64,000 nt of DNA, from assembly GCF_001665395.1 (NCBI RefSeq), contig NZ_LZSG01000067.1:40754-104753 (forward strand). Direction: 5' to 3'. Each line of letters begins with the position of its first letter. The first letter of the stretch is position 1. Position numbers and translations under genes: made by a program. The notes under the pieces were generated by a model. That model was not told the DNA's origin. It saw only the letters and a program-made list of their open reading frames with translations, and ran no database searches. This stretch comes from Mycobacterium sp. 1164966.3 (GTDB lineage Bacteria; Actinomycetota; Actinomycetes; Mycobacteriales; Mycobacteriaceae). Shown piece after piece: positions 17,983 to 27,165 of the stretch.

Positions 17983-19236
17983 ATGGCCAAGTTGAGTACG
18001 GGAAACGGCTTTCCCGACGTTGTCGTCACGGGCATCGCCATGACGACCGCCGTGGCAACCGACGCGGAGAACACCTGGAAGCAGTTGCTCGACGGACAGA
18101 GTGGGATCCGCACGCTTGAGGACCCGTTTGTCGAGGAGTTTGACCTCCCGGTCCGGATCGGCGGGCACCTGCTCGAGGAGTTCGACAGCACCCTGACGCG
18201 CATTGAGCTGCGTCGGTTGTCGTACCTGCAGCGGATGTCCACCGTGCTGGGCCGGCGAGTCTGGGAGAACGCCGGGTCGCCCGAGGTCGACACCACTCGT
18301 CTGATGGTGTGCATCGGCACCGGAATGGGCTCCACCGAGGAGCTCATCTGGGGTTACGACGAGCTGCGCGAGCGCGGCACAAAGGCTTTCAACCCGTTGG
18401 GAGTGCAGAAGTACATGCCCAACGGCGCGGCCGCGGCGGTCGGGCTGGAGCGGCATGCCAAGGCCGGGGTGAGCGCTCCGGTGTCGGCGTGTGCGTCGGG
18501 CGCCGAAGGCATCGCCCAGGCCTGGCGGCACATCGTGCTCGGCGAGGCCGACATCGCGATCTGCGGTGGCGTGGAGACGAAGATCGAAGCTGTACCGATC
18601 GCGGCGTTCGCGGCCATGCGCATCGTGTTGTCGACCAACAACGAAGACCCGGCCGGCGCCTGTCGCCCGTTCGACAAGGACCGCACCGGCTTCGTGTTCG
18701 GCGAGGCCGGCGCGCTGATGGTGATCGAGACCGAGGAGCACGCCAAGGCCCGCGGCGCCAACATCCTGGGCCGGGTCATGGGGGCCAGCATCACTTCTGA
18801 CGGCTTCCACATGGTGGCTCCGGACCCCAACGGCGAGCGCGCCGGGCATGCGATCAAGCGGGCGGTCGAGCTCGCCGGGCTGACCCCCAGCGACATCGAC
18901 CACGTCAACGCGCACGCCACCGGCACGCAGGTCGGCGACCTCGCCGAGGGCAAGGCCATCAACAACGCCCTCGGCAGCCACAAGCCGGCGGTGTACGCTC
19001 CCAAATCTGCTCTCGGCCACTCGGTGGGTGCGGTCGGTGCAGTGGAGTCAATCCTGACCGTGCTCGCGTTGCGGGACCAGGTGGTCCCGCCGACACTGAA
19101 TCTGGAAAATCTCGATCCCGAGATCGACCTGGATGTGGTGGCGGGCAAGCCGCGGCCGGGTGATTACCGGTATGCGGTCAACAACTCGTTCGGATTCGGC
19201 GGGCACAACGTGGCGATCGCTTTCGGGCGCTACTAG
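17983..19236 (+). CDS. kasB: Beta-ketoacyl-ACP synthase KasB
   Basis: 417 aa from the ATG at 17983, paralogue of kasA and orthologue of Rv2246; it extends meromycolate to full length. The nucleophile is Cys170 in APVSACASGAEG; NAHATGTQVGD and the SALGHSVGAVGA His block are present. M. tuberculosis KasB is annotated from further upstream, with MEGTFARPM; here the equivalent codon is ACG (TEGTFARPM), so that start is not available. GAAGGAA lies about 14 bases before the chosen ATG, a long spacing, so the start is less sure than the gene. Confidence 0.95.
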   Translation: MAKLSTGNGFPDVVVTGIAMTTAVATDAENTWKQLLDGQSGIRTLEDPFVEEFDLPVRIGGHLLEEFDSTLTRIELRRLSYLQRMSTVLGRRVWENAGSPEVDTTRLMVCIGTGMGSTEELIWGYDELRERGTKAFNPLGVQKYMPNGAAAAVGLERHAKAGVSAPVSACASGAEGIAQAWRHIVLGEADIAICGGVETKIEAVPIAAFAAMRIVLSTNNEDPAGACRPFDKDRTGFVFGEAGALMVIETEEHAKARGANILGRVMGASITSDGFHMVAPDPNGERAGHAIKRAVELAGLTPSDIDHVNAHATGTQVGDLAEGKAINNALGSHKPAVYAPKSALGHSVGAVGAVESILTVLALRDQVVPPTLNLENLDPEIDLDVVAGKPRPGDYRYAVNNSFGFGGHNVAIAFGRY

Positions 19237-19321
19237 ACGACGCCTTTTAGACGGCGCTTTTTAGAAAATGCCAAGGACCATCGGCTAAACCTGAGCACCA
19301 CCCGGAACTAGGAGACCTGCG

Positions 19322-20743
19322 ATGACAATCATGGCCCCCGAGGCGGTTGGCGAGTCGCTCGACCCCCGCGATCCGTTGTTGCGTCTGAGCAATTTCTTCG
19401 ACGACGGCAGCGTGCAACTACTGCACGAGCGTGACCGCTCCGGTGTGCTCTCCGCGGCCGGCACCGTGAACGGCGTCCGCACCATCGCGTTCTGCACCGA
19501 CGGGACCGTGATGGGCGGGGCCATGGGTGTCGAGGGCTGTGCGCACATCGTCAACGCCTACGACACCGCCATTGAGGAGCAGAGCCCGATCGTGGGCATC
19601 TGGCACTCCGGTGGGGCCCGCCTCGCCGAAGGCGTGCGGGCGCTGCACGCTGTCGGGCAGGTTTTCGAGGCCATGATCCGCGCATCGGGCTACGTCCCGC
19701 AGATCTCGGTGGTCGTCGGCTTCGCCGCCGGCGGCGCCGCCTACGGACCGGCGCTGACCGACGTCGTCATCATGGCGCCGGAAAGCCGGGTCTTCGTCAC
19801 CGGGCCGGACGTGGTGCGCAGCGTCACCGGCGAGGACGTCGACATGGCGTCGCTGGGTGGTCCGGAGACTCACCACAAGAAGTCCGGGGTCTGCCACATC
19901 GTGGCCGACGACGAGCTCGACGCCTACGAGCGTGGCCGTCGTCTGGTCGGATTGTTCTGCCAGCAAGGGCATTTCGACCGCGGCAAGGCCGAAGCCGGTG
20001 ACACCGACATCCACGCCCTGCTGCCCGAGTCGGCTCGGCGCGCCTACGACGTGCGTCCCATCGTCACCGCGATCCTGGACGAAGAAACGCCTTTCGACGA
20101 GTTCCAGGCCAACTGGGCGCCGTCGATGGTGGTCGGGCTGGGCCGGCTGTCCGGTCGCACGGTCGGCGTTCTGGCGAACAACCCGCTGCGCCTGGGCGGC
20201 TGCCTGAACTCCGAAAGTGCCGAGAAGGCAGCACGTTTCGTGCGGCTGTGCGACGCGTTCGGTATTCCGTTGGTCGTGGTCGTCGACGTGCCGGGCTACC
20301 TGCCGGGTGTCGACCAGGAGTGGGGTGGCGTGGTGCGCCGCGGCGCCAAGCTGCTGCACGCGTTCGGCGAGTGCACCGTTCCGCGTGTCACGCTGGTCAC
20401 CCGAAAGACCTACGGCGGGGCCTACATTGCGATGAACTCCCGCTCGTTGAACGCCACCAAGGTGTTTGCGTGGCCGGACGCCGAAGTCGCGGTGATGGGC
20501 GCCAAGGCGGCGGTGGGCATCCTGCACAAGAAGAAGCTCGCTGCCGCACCCGACGACGAGCGCGAAGCGCTGCACGACCAGCTGGCTGCCGAGCACGAGC
20601 GGATCGCCGGCGGCGTGGACAGCGCCATCGACATCGGTGTGGTCGACGAGAAGATCGATCCCGCGCACACTCGCAGCAAGCTCACCGAAGCGCTGGCCCA
20701 GGCGCCGGCTCGCCGCGGTCGCCACAAGAACATCCCGCTTTAA
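19322..20743 (+). CDS. accD6: Acyl-CoA carboxylase beta subunit AccD6
   Basis: 473 aa, same length as Rv2247 and nearly identical in reading. A carboxyltransferase that carboxylates acetyl/propionyl-CoA with an AccA biotinylated subunit to supply malonyl-CoA. Oxyanion-hole motifs GGARLAEGVRAL and FAAGGAAYGPALTD, and the second crotonase half GYLPGVDQEWGGVVRRGAKL, are intact. Last gene of the FAS-II operon, 85 bases after kasB. AGGAG precedes the ATG. Confidence 0.97.
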   Translation: MTIMAPEAVGESLDPRDPLLRLSNFFDDGSVQLLHERDRSGVLSAAGTVNGVRTIAFCTDGTVMGGAMGVEGCAHIVNAYDTAIEEQSPIVGIWHSGGARLAEGVRALHAVGQVFEAMIRASGYVPQISVVVGFAAGGAAYGPALTDVVIMAPESRVFVTGPDVVRSVTGEDVDMASLGGPETHHKKSGVCHIVADDELDAYERGRRLVGLFCQQGHFDRGKAEAGDTDIHALLPESARRAYDVRPIVTAILDEETPFDEFQANWAPSMVVGLGRLSGRTVGVLANNPLRLGGCLNSESAEKAARFVRLCDAFGIPLVVVVDVPGYLPGVDQEWGGVVRRGAKLLHAFGECTVPRVTLVTRKTYGGAYIAMNSRSLNATKVFAWPDAEVAVMGAKAAVGILHKKKLAAAPDDEREALHDQLAAEHERIAGGVDSAIDIGVVDEKIDPAHTRSKLTEALAQAPARRGRHKNIPL

Positions 20744-20770
20744 TAGCGCGAGCTGGGCCCACGCGCGCCA

Positions 20771-20829
20771 GCTGGGGAACGCAAAATCCCCCGACACGCG
20801 GTGCGTGCGGGGGATTTTGAGTCTGCTCA
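20771..20829. terminator. Bidirectional terminator; copy A of the CGAGCAGACGC-type inverted repeat
   Basis: AAAATCCCCCG (from 20783) pairs with CGGGGGATTTT (to 20818) around a GTG-rich loop, between accD6 and the convergent monooxygenase gene. The right flank GATTTTGAGTCTGCTCA matches the repeat family seen at 42940, 48502 and 57900; the left outer arm is degenerate. Confidence 0.75.
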
Positions 20830-22398
20830 CCCGCGGCACAGGATCGTCGAAAGCGCTTGGCGTAGCTGGCTTTCTGGATCCGAGGGCAATAGCTCGGCCC
20901 GCCAGCCGACGAAATTGTCGGGGCGCACCAACAGCGCACCTTCGGGCGCGAGTCCGGTGACATGGGCCCATTCGTCGCTCTGGATGCAATGCGTTGTGAT
21001 CGGAACGCCGAGGGCGGACGACACCGAGGATGCAGCCGCGCGCCAGCGATCGTCGCCGGTGAAGACGGTGAACCCGGTACCGAGCAGGTCTATCGTCGAC
21101 ACCCGCTCGCCGCGATGCTGCACCCACACATGCGGCACCCGGGTGCCGGGCTGTCCGCGCAACTTGTCCACCAGCGCTCCGGCGTCCGCCTCACCGTCGA
21201 CAATTGCGGCCGACCGGTATCGGTAGCCGATCAGCAGCGCGAACATCGGCGCTTCCTCGTCCGCAGGCAGCCCCGGCCCCTGGTCTTTGAGCCGCAGAAA
21301 TGCCAACGCCGGCCCGATCAGGGACTGACGCGCATTGAAGCGCCCAACCGGGTGTCGCTCGGCGTGATAGGTAGCGAGCAGCGGAGGCTCGGCGTTTCCT
21401 TGCAATACCGTGGCCAGCTTCCAGGCCAGGTTGTGCGCGCTCTGGATGGCCGTGTTGGCGCCGCCACCCTTGAACGGCGGCATGGTGTGCGCTGAGTCGC
21501 CGACGAGAAAGACTCGGCCGCTTCGGAATTGGTCGGCCACCCGCTCGTACGGCTGCCATGGCGCCACATCGATGATTTCCACCTCGATCGGCTCACCAAC
21601 GGCTTTGACGAGCAGCTCGCGGCAATGCTGCGGCGTGAACTGAGCGGCGGTCTCACCGTTGTCGGGAAAGTAGGTGGTGATGAACATGCCCAGGTCGTCG
21701 CGCACCGGCAGAAATATCCCGTTCACATCCGCGTTGTCAACTTGCACGGCATCGCCATCGCCGAGCTGGGGGACGAACTTTCGCCACGGCGCCCGGAAAT
21801 AAATGAAGACGACATAGATCGGCAGGGCTCCGTAGCCGGAGGTCGTCACGCCGAGTGCATCCCGGATCGGACTGTGCACGCCATCGGCGGCCACCAGATA
21901 GTCGGCGCGCACGGTTTCCGAACCACCCGAATCCCGGTCGCGCAACACGGCATTCACGCCGGTGTCGTCTTGTTCGAAGGAGCACAACTCGGTGTGATAG
22001 CGCGCCTCGTTGCCGGACCGTCGGACGTGGCCGAGCAGGATCGGTTCCAACGCGCTCTGTGGGCAATACTGTCCGGCGGGCTCAGGACTCAGTCCATCGA
22101 ACGGCGAGAAAATGGCGTTGGCGTCGAACGCCTGCTTCTGCTCGGTGGCGGCCAGCGTGGGCTTGCTCACCATGTCCGAAACTCCGTCCGCGATCGCGTG
22201 GACCTCGTCGGCGAGGCCCAGACCGCGCAGGATCTCCAAACTGCGGAAGCTCAGGTTGCGTGCCTTCGGATAGATGAACACCTCGCCGCGCTTCTCCACC
22301 AAGAGCGAGTGGATGCCATGTCTGGCAAGCAGCGCCGACATGGTCAGGCCACCGGCGCCGGCGCCGACGATGAGCACGGGGACGTGGTTGGCATTCAT
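20827..22398 (-). CDS. FAD-dependent monooxygenase, PheA/TfdB class
   Basis: 523 aa. Rossmann FAD motif VLIVGAGAGGLTMSALLARHG at the N-terminus, an internal YLVAADGVHS (DG motif), and the second FAD motif GRVFLVGDSAHTMPP followed by FKGGGANTAIQ. A C-terminal thioredoxin-like domain, usual for phenol-hydroxylase-type enzymes, follows. Such enzymes hydroxylate aromatic or polyketide rings using NAD(P)H. Of two nearby ATGs, the one at 22398 has GGGGAG at the right distance. A TetR gene precedes it, with a clear operator between. Substrate unknown. Not part of the M. tuberculosis neighbourhood as I recall it. Confidence 0.85.
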   Translation of the reverse strand: MNANHVPVLIVGAGAGGLTMSALLARHGIHSLLVEKRGEVFIYPKARNLSFRSLEILRGLGLADEVHAIADGVSDMVSKPTLAATEQKQAFDANAIFSPFDGLSPEPAGQYCPQSALEPILLGHVRRSGNEARYHTELCSFEQDDTGVNAVLRDRDSGGSETVRADYLVAADGVHSPIRDALGVTTSGYGALPIYVVFIYFRAPWRKFVPQLGDGDAVQVDNADVNGIFLPVRDDLGMFITTYFPDNGETAAQFTPQHCRELLVKAVGEPIEVEIIDVAPWQPYERVADQFRSGRVFLVGDSAHTMPPFKGGGANTAIQSAHNLAWKLATVLQGNAEPPLLATYHAERHPVGRFNARQSLIGPALAFLRLKDQGPGLPADEEAPMFALLIGYRYRSAAIVDGEADAGALVDKLRGQPGTRVPHVWVQHRGERVSTIDLLGTGFTVFTGDDRWRAAASSVSSALGVPITTHCIQSDEWAHVTGLAPEGALLVRPDNFVGWRAELLPSDPESQLRQALSTILCRG

Positions 22399-22416
22399 CG
22401 TCATCTCCCCATCTGT

Positions 22417-22436
22417 ACGGAACGAATCAGTTCCGT
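22417..22436. promoter_or_regulatory. TetR-type operator upstream of the monooxygenase
   Basis: Perfect 7-bp inverted repeat ACGGAAC-N6-GTTCCGT, 18 bases upstream of the monooxygenase start and downstream of the TetR gene. The ACGGAAC half-site recurs upstream of the TetR gene at 23136. Confidence 0.65.
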
Positions 22437-22477
22437 TTCAGCCCATGCTGGCACTCCGGCAGGGAACACGCAAACTG

Positions 22478-23107
22478 CTACGGGGCCGATCCGCCGGCTA
22501 GCGGCAACAACACGTCTTCGAGTACGCGGCGGACATAGACCCGATCGACAGGTCGACCGGTCAGCAGCCGCAGCACGTTGAGGCCCAAGGCGACGTCCGG
22601 CATCAGGCTCAGATCGCGACCGGACGGGATTTCCCCGCGCGCCACCGCTTGGTCGAGCACACCTCGCACGATGTTGCGTGGCCTGGACAGCACGAGATCA
22701 TCCAGGGCAGCGGCCAGGACGGGATTGTGCATTGCGGCCGTCGCCACTCCGACAACCACCTGCATCGTGCCGTAAGCAGTGTCATCGATGTCCGGGACTG
22801 CGGCGACCAGTGCCTCGATGTCACCGCGCAGGCTGCCGGTGTTGGGCAGCTCGACGGGTCCGAGCTGCCGGCGCCAGTGGGCGATCGCGTCGGCCACCAC
22901 CACCGCCTTCGACGGCCAGCGACGATAGATTGCGGCCTTGCCGACACCCGCGCGCGACGCGATGTCGTCCATGCTCAGCCGGTCGTACCCCAGTTCGGCA
23001 ACACCGACCAACGCCGCGTCGAGGATGGTTCCGTCCAGGGACCGGTCCAGCCGTCGCGGACTTCGTGCGCGCGCTACGCGATCATTTCCGGCGCTCCCAT
23101 CGGCCAT
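22478..23107 (-). CDS. TetR-family regulator
   Basis: 209 aa from the ATG at 23107. The N-terminal helix-turn-helix reads RLSMDDIASRAGVGKAAIYRRWPSKAVVVADAI; the C-terminal ligand domain belongs to the TetR_C_16-like type. Upstream in-frame codons to 23227 read as non-coding Pro/Arg-rich sequence and were dropped. Shared half-sites before this gene and before the monooxygenase suggest it represses both; inducer unknown. Confidence 0.88.
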   Translation of the reverse strand: MADGSAGNDRVARARSPRRLDRSLDGTILDAALVGVAELGYDRLSMDDIASRAGVGKAAIYRRWPSKAVVVADAIAHWRRQLGPVELPNTGSLRGDIEALVAAVPDIDDTAYGTMQVVVGVATAAMHNPVLAAALDDLVLSRPRNIVRGVLDQAVARGEIPSGRDLSLMPDVALGLNVLRLLTGRPVDRVYVRRVLEDVLLPLAGGSAP

Positions 23108-23135
23108 CGCGGTGACCTCATCCTCTCGATACGAT

Positions 23136-23145
23136 ACGGTTCCGT
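23136..23145. promoter_or_regulatory. Probable TetR autoregulatory site
   Basis: ACGGTTCCGT on the plus strand (minus strand AGACGGAACCGTAT), 28 bases before the TetR start. It contains the same ACGGAAC core as the operator at 22417. Confidence 0.45.
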
Positions 23146-23367
23146 CTAAACATACTCCGTGTCCGGCCACTCGTGCCGGGCAGCCGCAAAAGCTCCCGAA
23201 ACCCGGCCTTGGCCTGAGTGGGTGCACGTCGTTGTCGCGCGCTATGGCCCGTGCCCGGTGGCCCCGGACGTGGGGGGTCGCTCCGAAGAATCCTCCAAGG
23301 CGGCCCGCTGGATTCTCATCGATATCACGTTGCGGCCAAGGGGGCGACGCAGCAGAGTAGAGAAATA

Positions 23368-24522
23368 GTGAATCTGATCACGTCAGGCCGGGCGATCGCG
23401 GAATCCGCGCTCGCGCTGTCGCCGTGGGTTCCGGCGCCGAAGCCTCGGTCGGCGGTGGACGTCGATGCGACGTGGATAACGGCGGTATTCGGTCAGCGGG
23501 TGCCAGGCGCGGTCGCGCTTCGCGTCGAGACCATGGAGGGCACGTCAGGGCTGACCGACCGGCGACGTCTGGCCATCGAGTGGAACGCCGCCGGCCAGGA
23601 CGCCGGGCTGCCCACGGGCGTGTTCGTCAAGGCGACGCCGTTGTCAGCGAAAAACCGTGCGATGGTGGCCGCCCTCGATATGGCGATGAACGAAGTCGGG
23701 TTCTACCAGGCGATCCGGCCAGGACTCGGGGACGACGTCGCGCCGCAGGTGTACGCGTGCCACGCGGGCCATGGTGGCCGTTACCTGCTCCTGTTGGAGG
23801 ACCTCGCCGGGGCTGGCGCAACCTTTCTCGAGAGCCCTCACGACCTCGACCTGCCCTACGCGGAGGGCGTCGTGCGCGCCCTGGGCCACCTGCACGCGGC
23901 GTTCTGGGACAGCCCGCGTCTGAATAACGACCTCTCCTGGATCGCGTCGGAGAGGCAGCGGCCTGGATTTGCCGTCATGCTTTGGCAGTTCCGCCGCATG
24001 CGCAAGAAACTACTCGCTTCCGCCGAATACGAACTGCCACCGTCGGTGCGACGCATGGCCGAATTCGTCAACCGCAACGATCATGCGCTGCACGCTAAGT
24101 GGAAGGTCGGTCCGCAGACAGTGCTGCACGGCGACGGGCATGCCGGCAACACCTACGGTCTTCCGGACGGGCGAAGCGGGCTTCTCGACTGGCAGCTGAT
24201 CCAGCGTGGACCCGGCATCCGTGAGATCAGCTACTTCTTCACGCATTCGCTGCCGATCGAGTTGCGCAGGCAGCATCAGGAAGACCTGATCAGGCTTTAC
24301 CTGTCGACCTTGCAGGAATACGGCTTGACCGACCCGCCGACGTTTGACGAGGCGTGGCAGGCCTACCGATTCTTCGTCTTCGACGCGTGGGATTTTGTCG
24401 GCCTGTGCATGGTATGGCCTGGGCTCCAGCCCCCGGGCTTCGCCGAGGAAGGATTTCGCCGTGCGAACGCCACGGTCGCCGATCTGGAGGTCGACAAGGC
24501 GGTGATGGCCGCGCTGTCGTGA
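23368..24522 (+). CDS. Phosphotransferase (APH / ecdysteroid-kinase-like)
   Basis: 384 aa from the GTG at 23368. Kinase-like fold: a variable N-lobe, YLLLLEDLAG hinge, catalytic loop VLHGDGHAGNTYGLPDGRSG (HGDxHxxN) and LLDWQLIQRGPGIREISYFF as the metal-binding Asp segment. The family phosphorylates small hydroxylated molecules (aminoglycosides, homoserine, choline, steroids); mycobacteria hold several uncharacterised members. A longer reading frame to 23218 has no ribosome site and looks non-coding. Followed 91 bases later by a transporter gene on the same strand, possibly a substrate pair. Confidence 0.8.
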   Translation: MNLITSGRAIAESALALSPWVPAPKPRSAVDVDATWITAVFGQRVPGAVALRVETMEGTSGLTDRRRLAIEWNAAGQDAGLPTGVFVKATPLSAKNRAMVAALDMAMNEVGFYQAIRPGLGDDVAPQVYACHAGHGGRYLLLLEDLAGAGATFLESPHDLDLPYAEGVVRALGHLHAAFWDSPRLNNDLSWIASERQRPGFAVMLWQFRRMRKKLLASAEYELPPSVRRMAEFVNRNDHALHAKWKVGPQTVLHGDGHAGNTYGLPDGRSGLLDWQLIQRGPGIREISYFFTHSLPIELRRQHQEDLIRLYLSTLQEYGLTDPPTFDEAWQAYRFFVFDAWDFVGLCMVWPGLQPPGFAEEGFRRANATVADLEVDKAVMAALS

Positions 24523-24613
24523 CCCGGGACGTAACTGTGAACTTGGATCGGCTGGGTCCACGAGACTGGATGTTGGACAAGGCTTTTGAGCCGGTGCGGC
24601 AAGGAGGGCAACC

Positions 24614-25588
24614 ATGTTGAAGGCGGAGATCATCCCCGCAATCCTGGCCCTGCTCGGCGCGCTGTCGGCCGCGATCGGAATTGTGATCCGTCATCGGTCC
24701 GCTCATTCGGTCACCGAGGGAGACGTTGGCCACCTGACGCTGTTCAGCATGCTGGTGCGCAACCGCCGCTGGTGGCTGGGTGGTATCGGGGACGTCGCCA
24801 GCAACGTATTCATTGCTATAGCCCTATACGATGGCTCGGTCATGCTGGTCACCTGCCTGCAGGTGACGGTGTTGCTATTCGCCATGCCCATCTATGCGCG
24901 GGTGAGCGGTCATCGCATCACCCGCTCGGAGTGGGTGTGGGCGGTAGTGCTTGCCGCGGCGTTGGCGCTGCTCATCATGGTCGGGGATCCGACGGCGGGC
25001 GAGCCCCGGGGCGCGGTGAGCGACTGGCTCATCGTGGCCATGGTGATGGGCCCGGCGTTGGTGCTGTGCGTGCTGGGGGCCCGGGTTTTGAAAGGCCGTC
25101 CGGCCTCGGCGGTGCTGCTGGCCGCGGTGAACGGGTCGTCGATAGCATTGTTCGCCGTCCTGACCAAGACCATCGTCCACGTGCTGCATCACGGCGACCA
25201 CCAGTTGCTCGACAAGTGGGAGTTCTACGTCTGGATCCTGGCCGCGGTGTCCGCGATTATCTTCCAGCAGTCAGCGTTCCGCGCTGGCTCTCTGACCGCC
25301 TCCCTCCCGACGATGATCGTCACACGGCCTGTGGTGGCCGTGATACTGGGCGTCGCCGTGCTCAAGGAGACGCTGCAACTAAAAGGCCACCCGGAGTGGG
25401 CCATGCTGATAGCGCTAACGGTGCTGGTGATCGTGGCCACGGTAATGCTGGCTCGCGGTGAGGCCGCCACCATGGAGGAAGACAAAGAACACGACGTGCA
25501 TGACGTAACAGCCGGTGACGAACCGGACCAGGTGCCATCGGAACGCATGGGCGACGGACGCCTACCCGGCAGCGCTTCTACTGGGTGA
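24614..25588 (+). CDS. DMT-like multi-pass membrane protein
   Basis: 324 aa with about nine to ten hydrophobic helices and the two-repeat layout of EamA/DMT proteins (IIPAILALLGALSAAIGIVIR at the start, RPVVAVILGVAVLKETL in the last third), then a charged cytosolic tail. Mycobacteria have many such DMT-family proteins of unknown substrate. A strong AAGGAGG site precedes the ATG. Probably a small-molecule exporter or permease. Confidence 0.75.
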   Translation: MLKAEIIPAILALLGALSAAIGIVIRHRSAHSVTEGDVGHLTLFSMLVRNRRWWLGGIGDVASNVFIAIALYDGSVMLVTCLQVTVLLFAMPIYARVSGHRITRSEWVWAVVLAAALALLIMVGDPTAGEPRGAVSDWLIVAMVMGPALVLCVLGARVLKGRPASAVLLAAVNGSSIALFAVLTKTIVHVLHHGDHQLLDKWEFYVWILAAVSAIIFQQSAFRAGSLTASLPTMIVTRPVVAVILGVAVLKETLQLKGHPEWAMLIALTVLVIVATVMLARGEAATMEEDKEHDVHDVTAGDEPDQVPSERMGDGRLPGSASTG

Positions 25589-25626
25589 CGGGACGGGCTG
25601 CGCTGTCGACGGACTGCACGGTCTGC

Positions 25627-27165
25627 TCACGACACTGAACTCAGAAACTCCTCCGCCACCGCGACCACCCGTTCGCGGTCGCGTGGCACCAAACCGATGC
25701 GCGTGCGCCGGTCGAGGATGTCGTCGACATCCAGTGCACCCTCATGCGTCACCGCGTATTCGAACTCCGCGCGAATGACGTCGATGCCCTCCGCGACGGG
25801 GTCGGTCGGCCGCTCGCAACTAGCGGTGACGATGACGTTGGGCGCCTCGGCCCCGTACCGGTCTACGAGGGAAGCCGGCAAACCGCGTCCCGGGCCGGCC
25901 GCAGGCCCGGGGTTGGCGGGCGCTCCGATCAGCGGGAGGTTGCGGGTCCGGCACTCCGCGGCATGTAAGTGCCGCAGGCGGATGGCATGGTCGAGGACAT
26001 CCTCTGCCATGTAACGGTATTCGGTCAGCTTGCCGCCGATCACGCTGATCACCCCCGAAGGCGACTCGACCACGGCGTGATCGCGAGAAACGTCGGCAGT
26101 GCGACCTTCGCCGGCGTCGATCAGCGGCCGCAGACCGGCGTAGGCACCGATGACGTCGCTCGTCGCCAACGCAGTCCCCAATGCGGTGTTCACCGTGTCC
26201 AGCAGAAATGTGATCTCCGCCGAAGATGGCTGTGGCACATCGGGAATCGGCCCCGGCGCGTCCTCGTCGGTCAGCCCGAGATACACCCGGCCCAACTGCT
26301 CGGGCATGGCGAACACGAAGCGGTTCAACTCTCCCGGTATCGGAATCGTCAGCGCCGCAGTCGGATTCCCGAAAGATTCAGCGTCGAACACCAGATGCGT
26401 TCCGCGGCTGGGGCGCAACTTCAACGTCGAATCGATGTCGCCTGCCCACACACCCGCCGCGTTGATGACGGCACCGGCCGACACATAGAAAGACTGATTG
26501 GTGCGCTGGTCGGTCAGCCGCACCGAGGTACCGGTTGCCTCCGACGCTGCCACATAGGTGAGGATGCGTGCGCCGTGCTGTGCTGCGGTGCGTGCCACCG
26601 CGGTGACCAAGCGGGCGTCGTCGATCAACTGCCCGTCGTAGGCGAGCAATCCGCCGGCAAGCCCGTCGCGCCGGACGGTGGGCGCCATCTCCACGACGCG
26701 CCGCGCCGGGATCGATCGCGAACGTGGCAGCGTCGCGGACGGCGTGCCGGCCAACTTGCGCAATACATCGCCGGCCAGAAAACCGGTGCGCACCAGCGCA
26801 CGCTTGGCTTGATTCATCGACGGCAGCAACGGAACCAGCTGCGGCATCGCCCGTACCAGGTGAGGCGCGTTGCGGGTCATCAGGATCCCGCGTTCGATGG
26901 CGCTGCGCCGGGCAATTCCGATGTTCCCGCTGGCCAAATAGCGCAGCCCGCCATGGACCAGCTTGGAACTCCAGCGGCTGGTGCCGAATGCCAGATCGTG
27001 CTTTTCCACCAGCGCCACCCGAAGGCCTCGCGACGCGGCGTCCAACGCGATTCCGGCGCCGGTGATGCCGCCGCCGATCACGACGACGTCCAGCGGCTCT
27101 CCGTCGGCAAGAGCGGCGAGTTCCGCGCTGCGGCGGGCAGCGTTCAGAGCAGTCGAGTCGGTCAT
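25627..27165 (-). CDS. glpD1: Glycerol-3-phosphate dehydrogenase, FAD-dependent
   Basis: 512 aa, orthologue of Rv2249c. It oxidises glycerol 3-phosphate to DHAP, passing electrons to quinone at the membrane. The FAD motif VVVIGGGITGAGIALDAASRG is at residues 27-47; KHDLAFGTSRWSSKLVHGGLRYL follows, and the C-terminal DAO_C domain is complete. The ATG overlaps the stop of the upstream TetR gene by one base, so the two are co-transcribed. Confidence 0.93.
   Translation of the reverse strand: MTDSTALNAARRSAELAALADGEPLDVVVIGGGITGAGIALDAASRGLRVALVEKHDLAFGTSRWSSKLVHGGLRYLASGNIGIARRSAIERGILMTRNAPHLVRAMPQLVPLLPSMNQAKRALVRTGFLAGDVLRKLAGTPSATLPRSRSIPARRVVEMAPTVRRDGLAGGLLAYDGQLIDDARLVTAVARTAAQHGARILTYVAASEATGTSVRLTDQRTNQSFYVSAGAVINAAGVWAGDIDSTLKLRPSRGTHLVFDAESFGNPTAALTIPIPGELNRFVFAMPEQLGRVYLGLTDEDAPGPIPDVPQPSSAEITFLLDTVNTALGTALATSDVIGAYAGLRPLIDAGEGRTADVSRDHAVVESPSGVISVIGGKLTEYRYMAEDVLDHAIRLRHLHAAECRTRNLPLIGAPANPGPAAGPGRGLPASLVDRYGAEAPNVIVTASCERPTDPVAEGIDVIRAEFEYAVTHEGALDVDDILDRRTRIGLVPRDRERVVAVAEEFLSSVS

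Noticed and set aside
19418..21127. Long minus-strand open frame opposite accD6
   Set aside because: A shadow of accD6 codon bias that also crosses the terminator hairpin at 20771-20829; no protein family visible.
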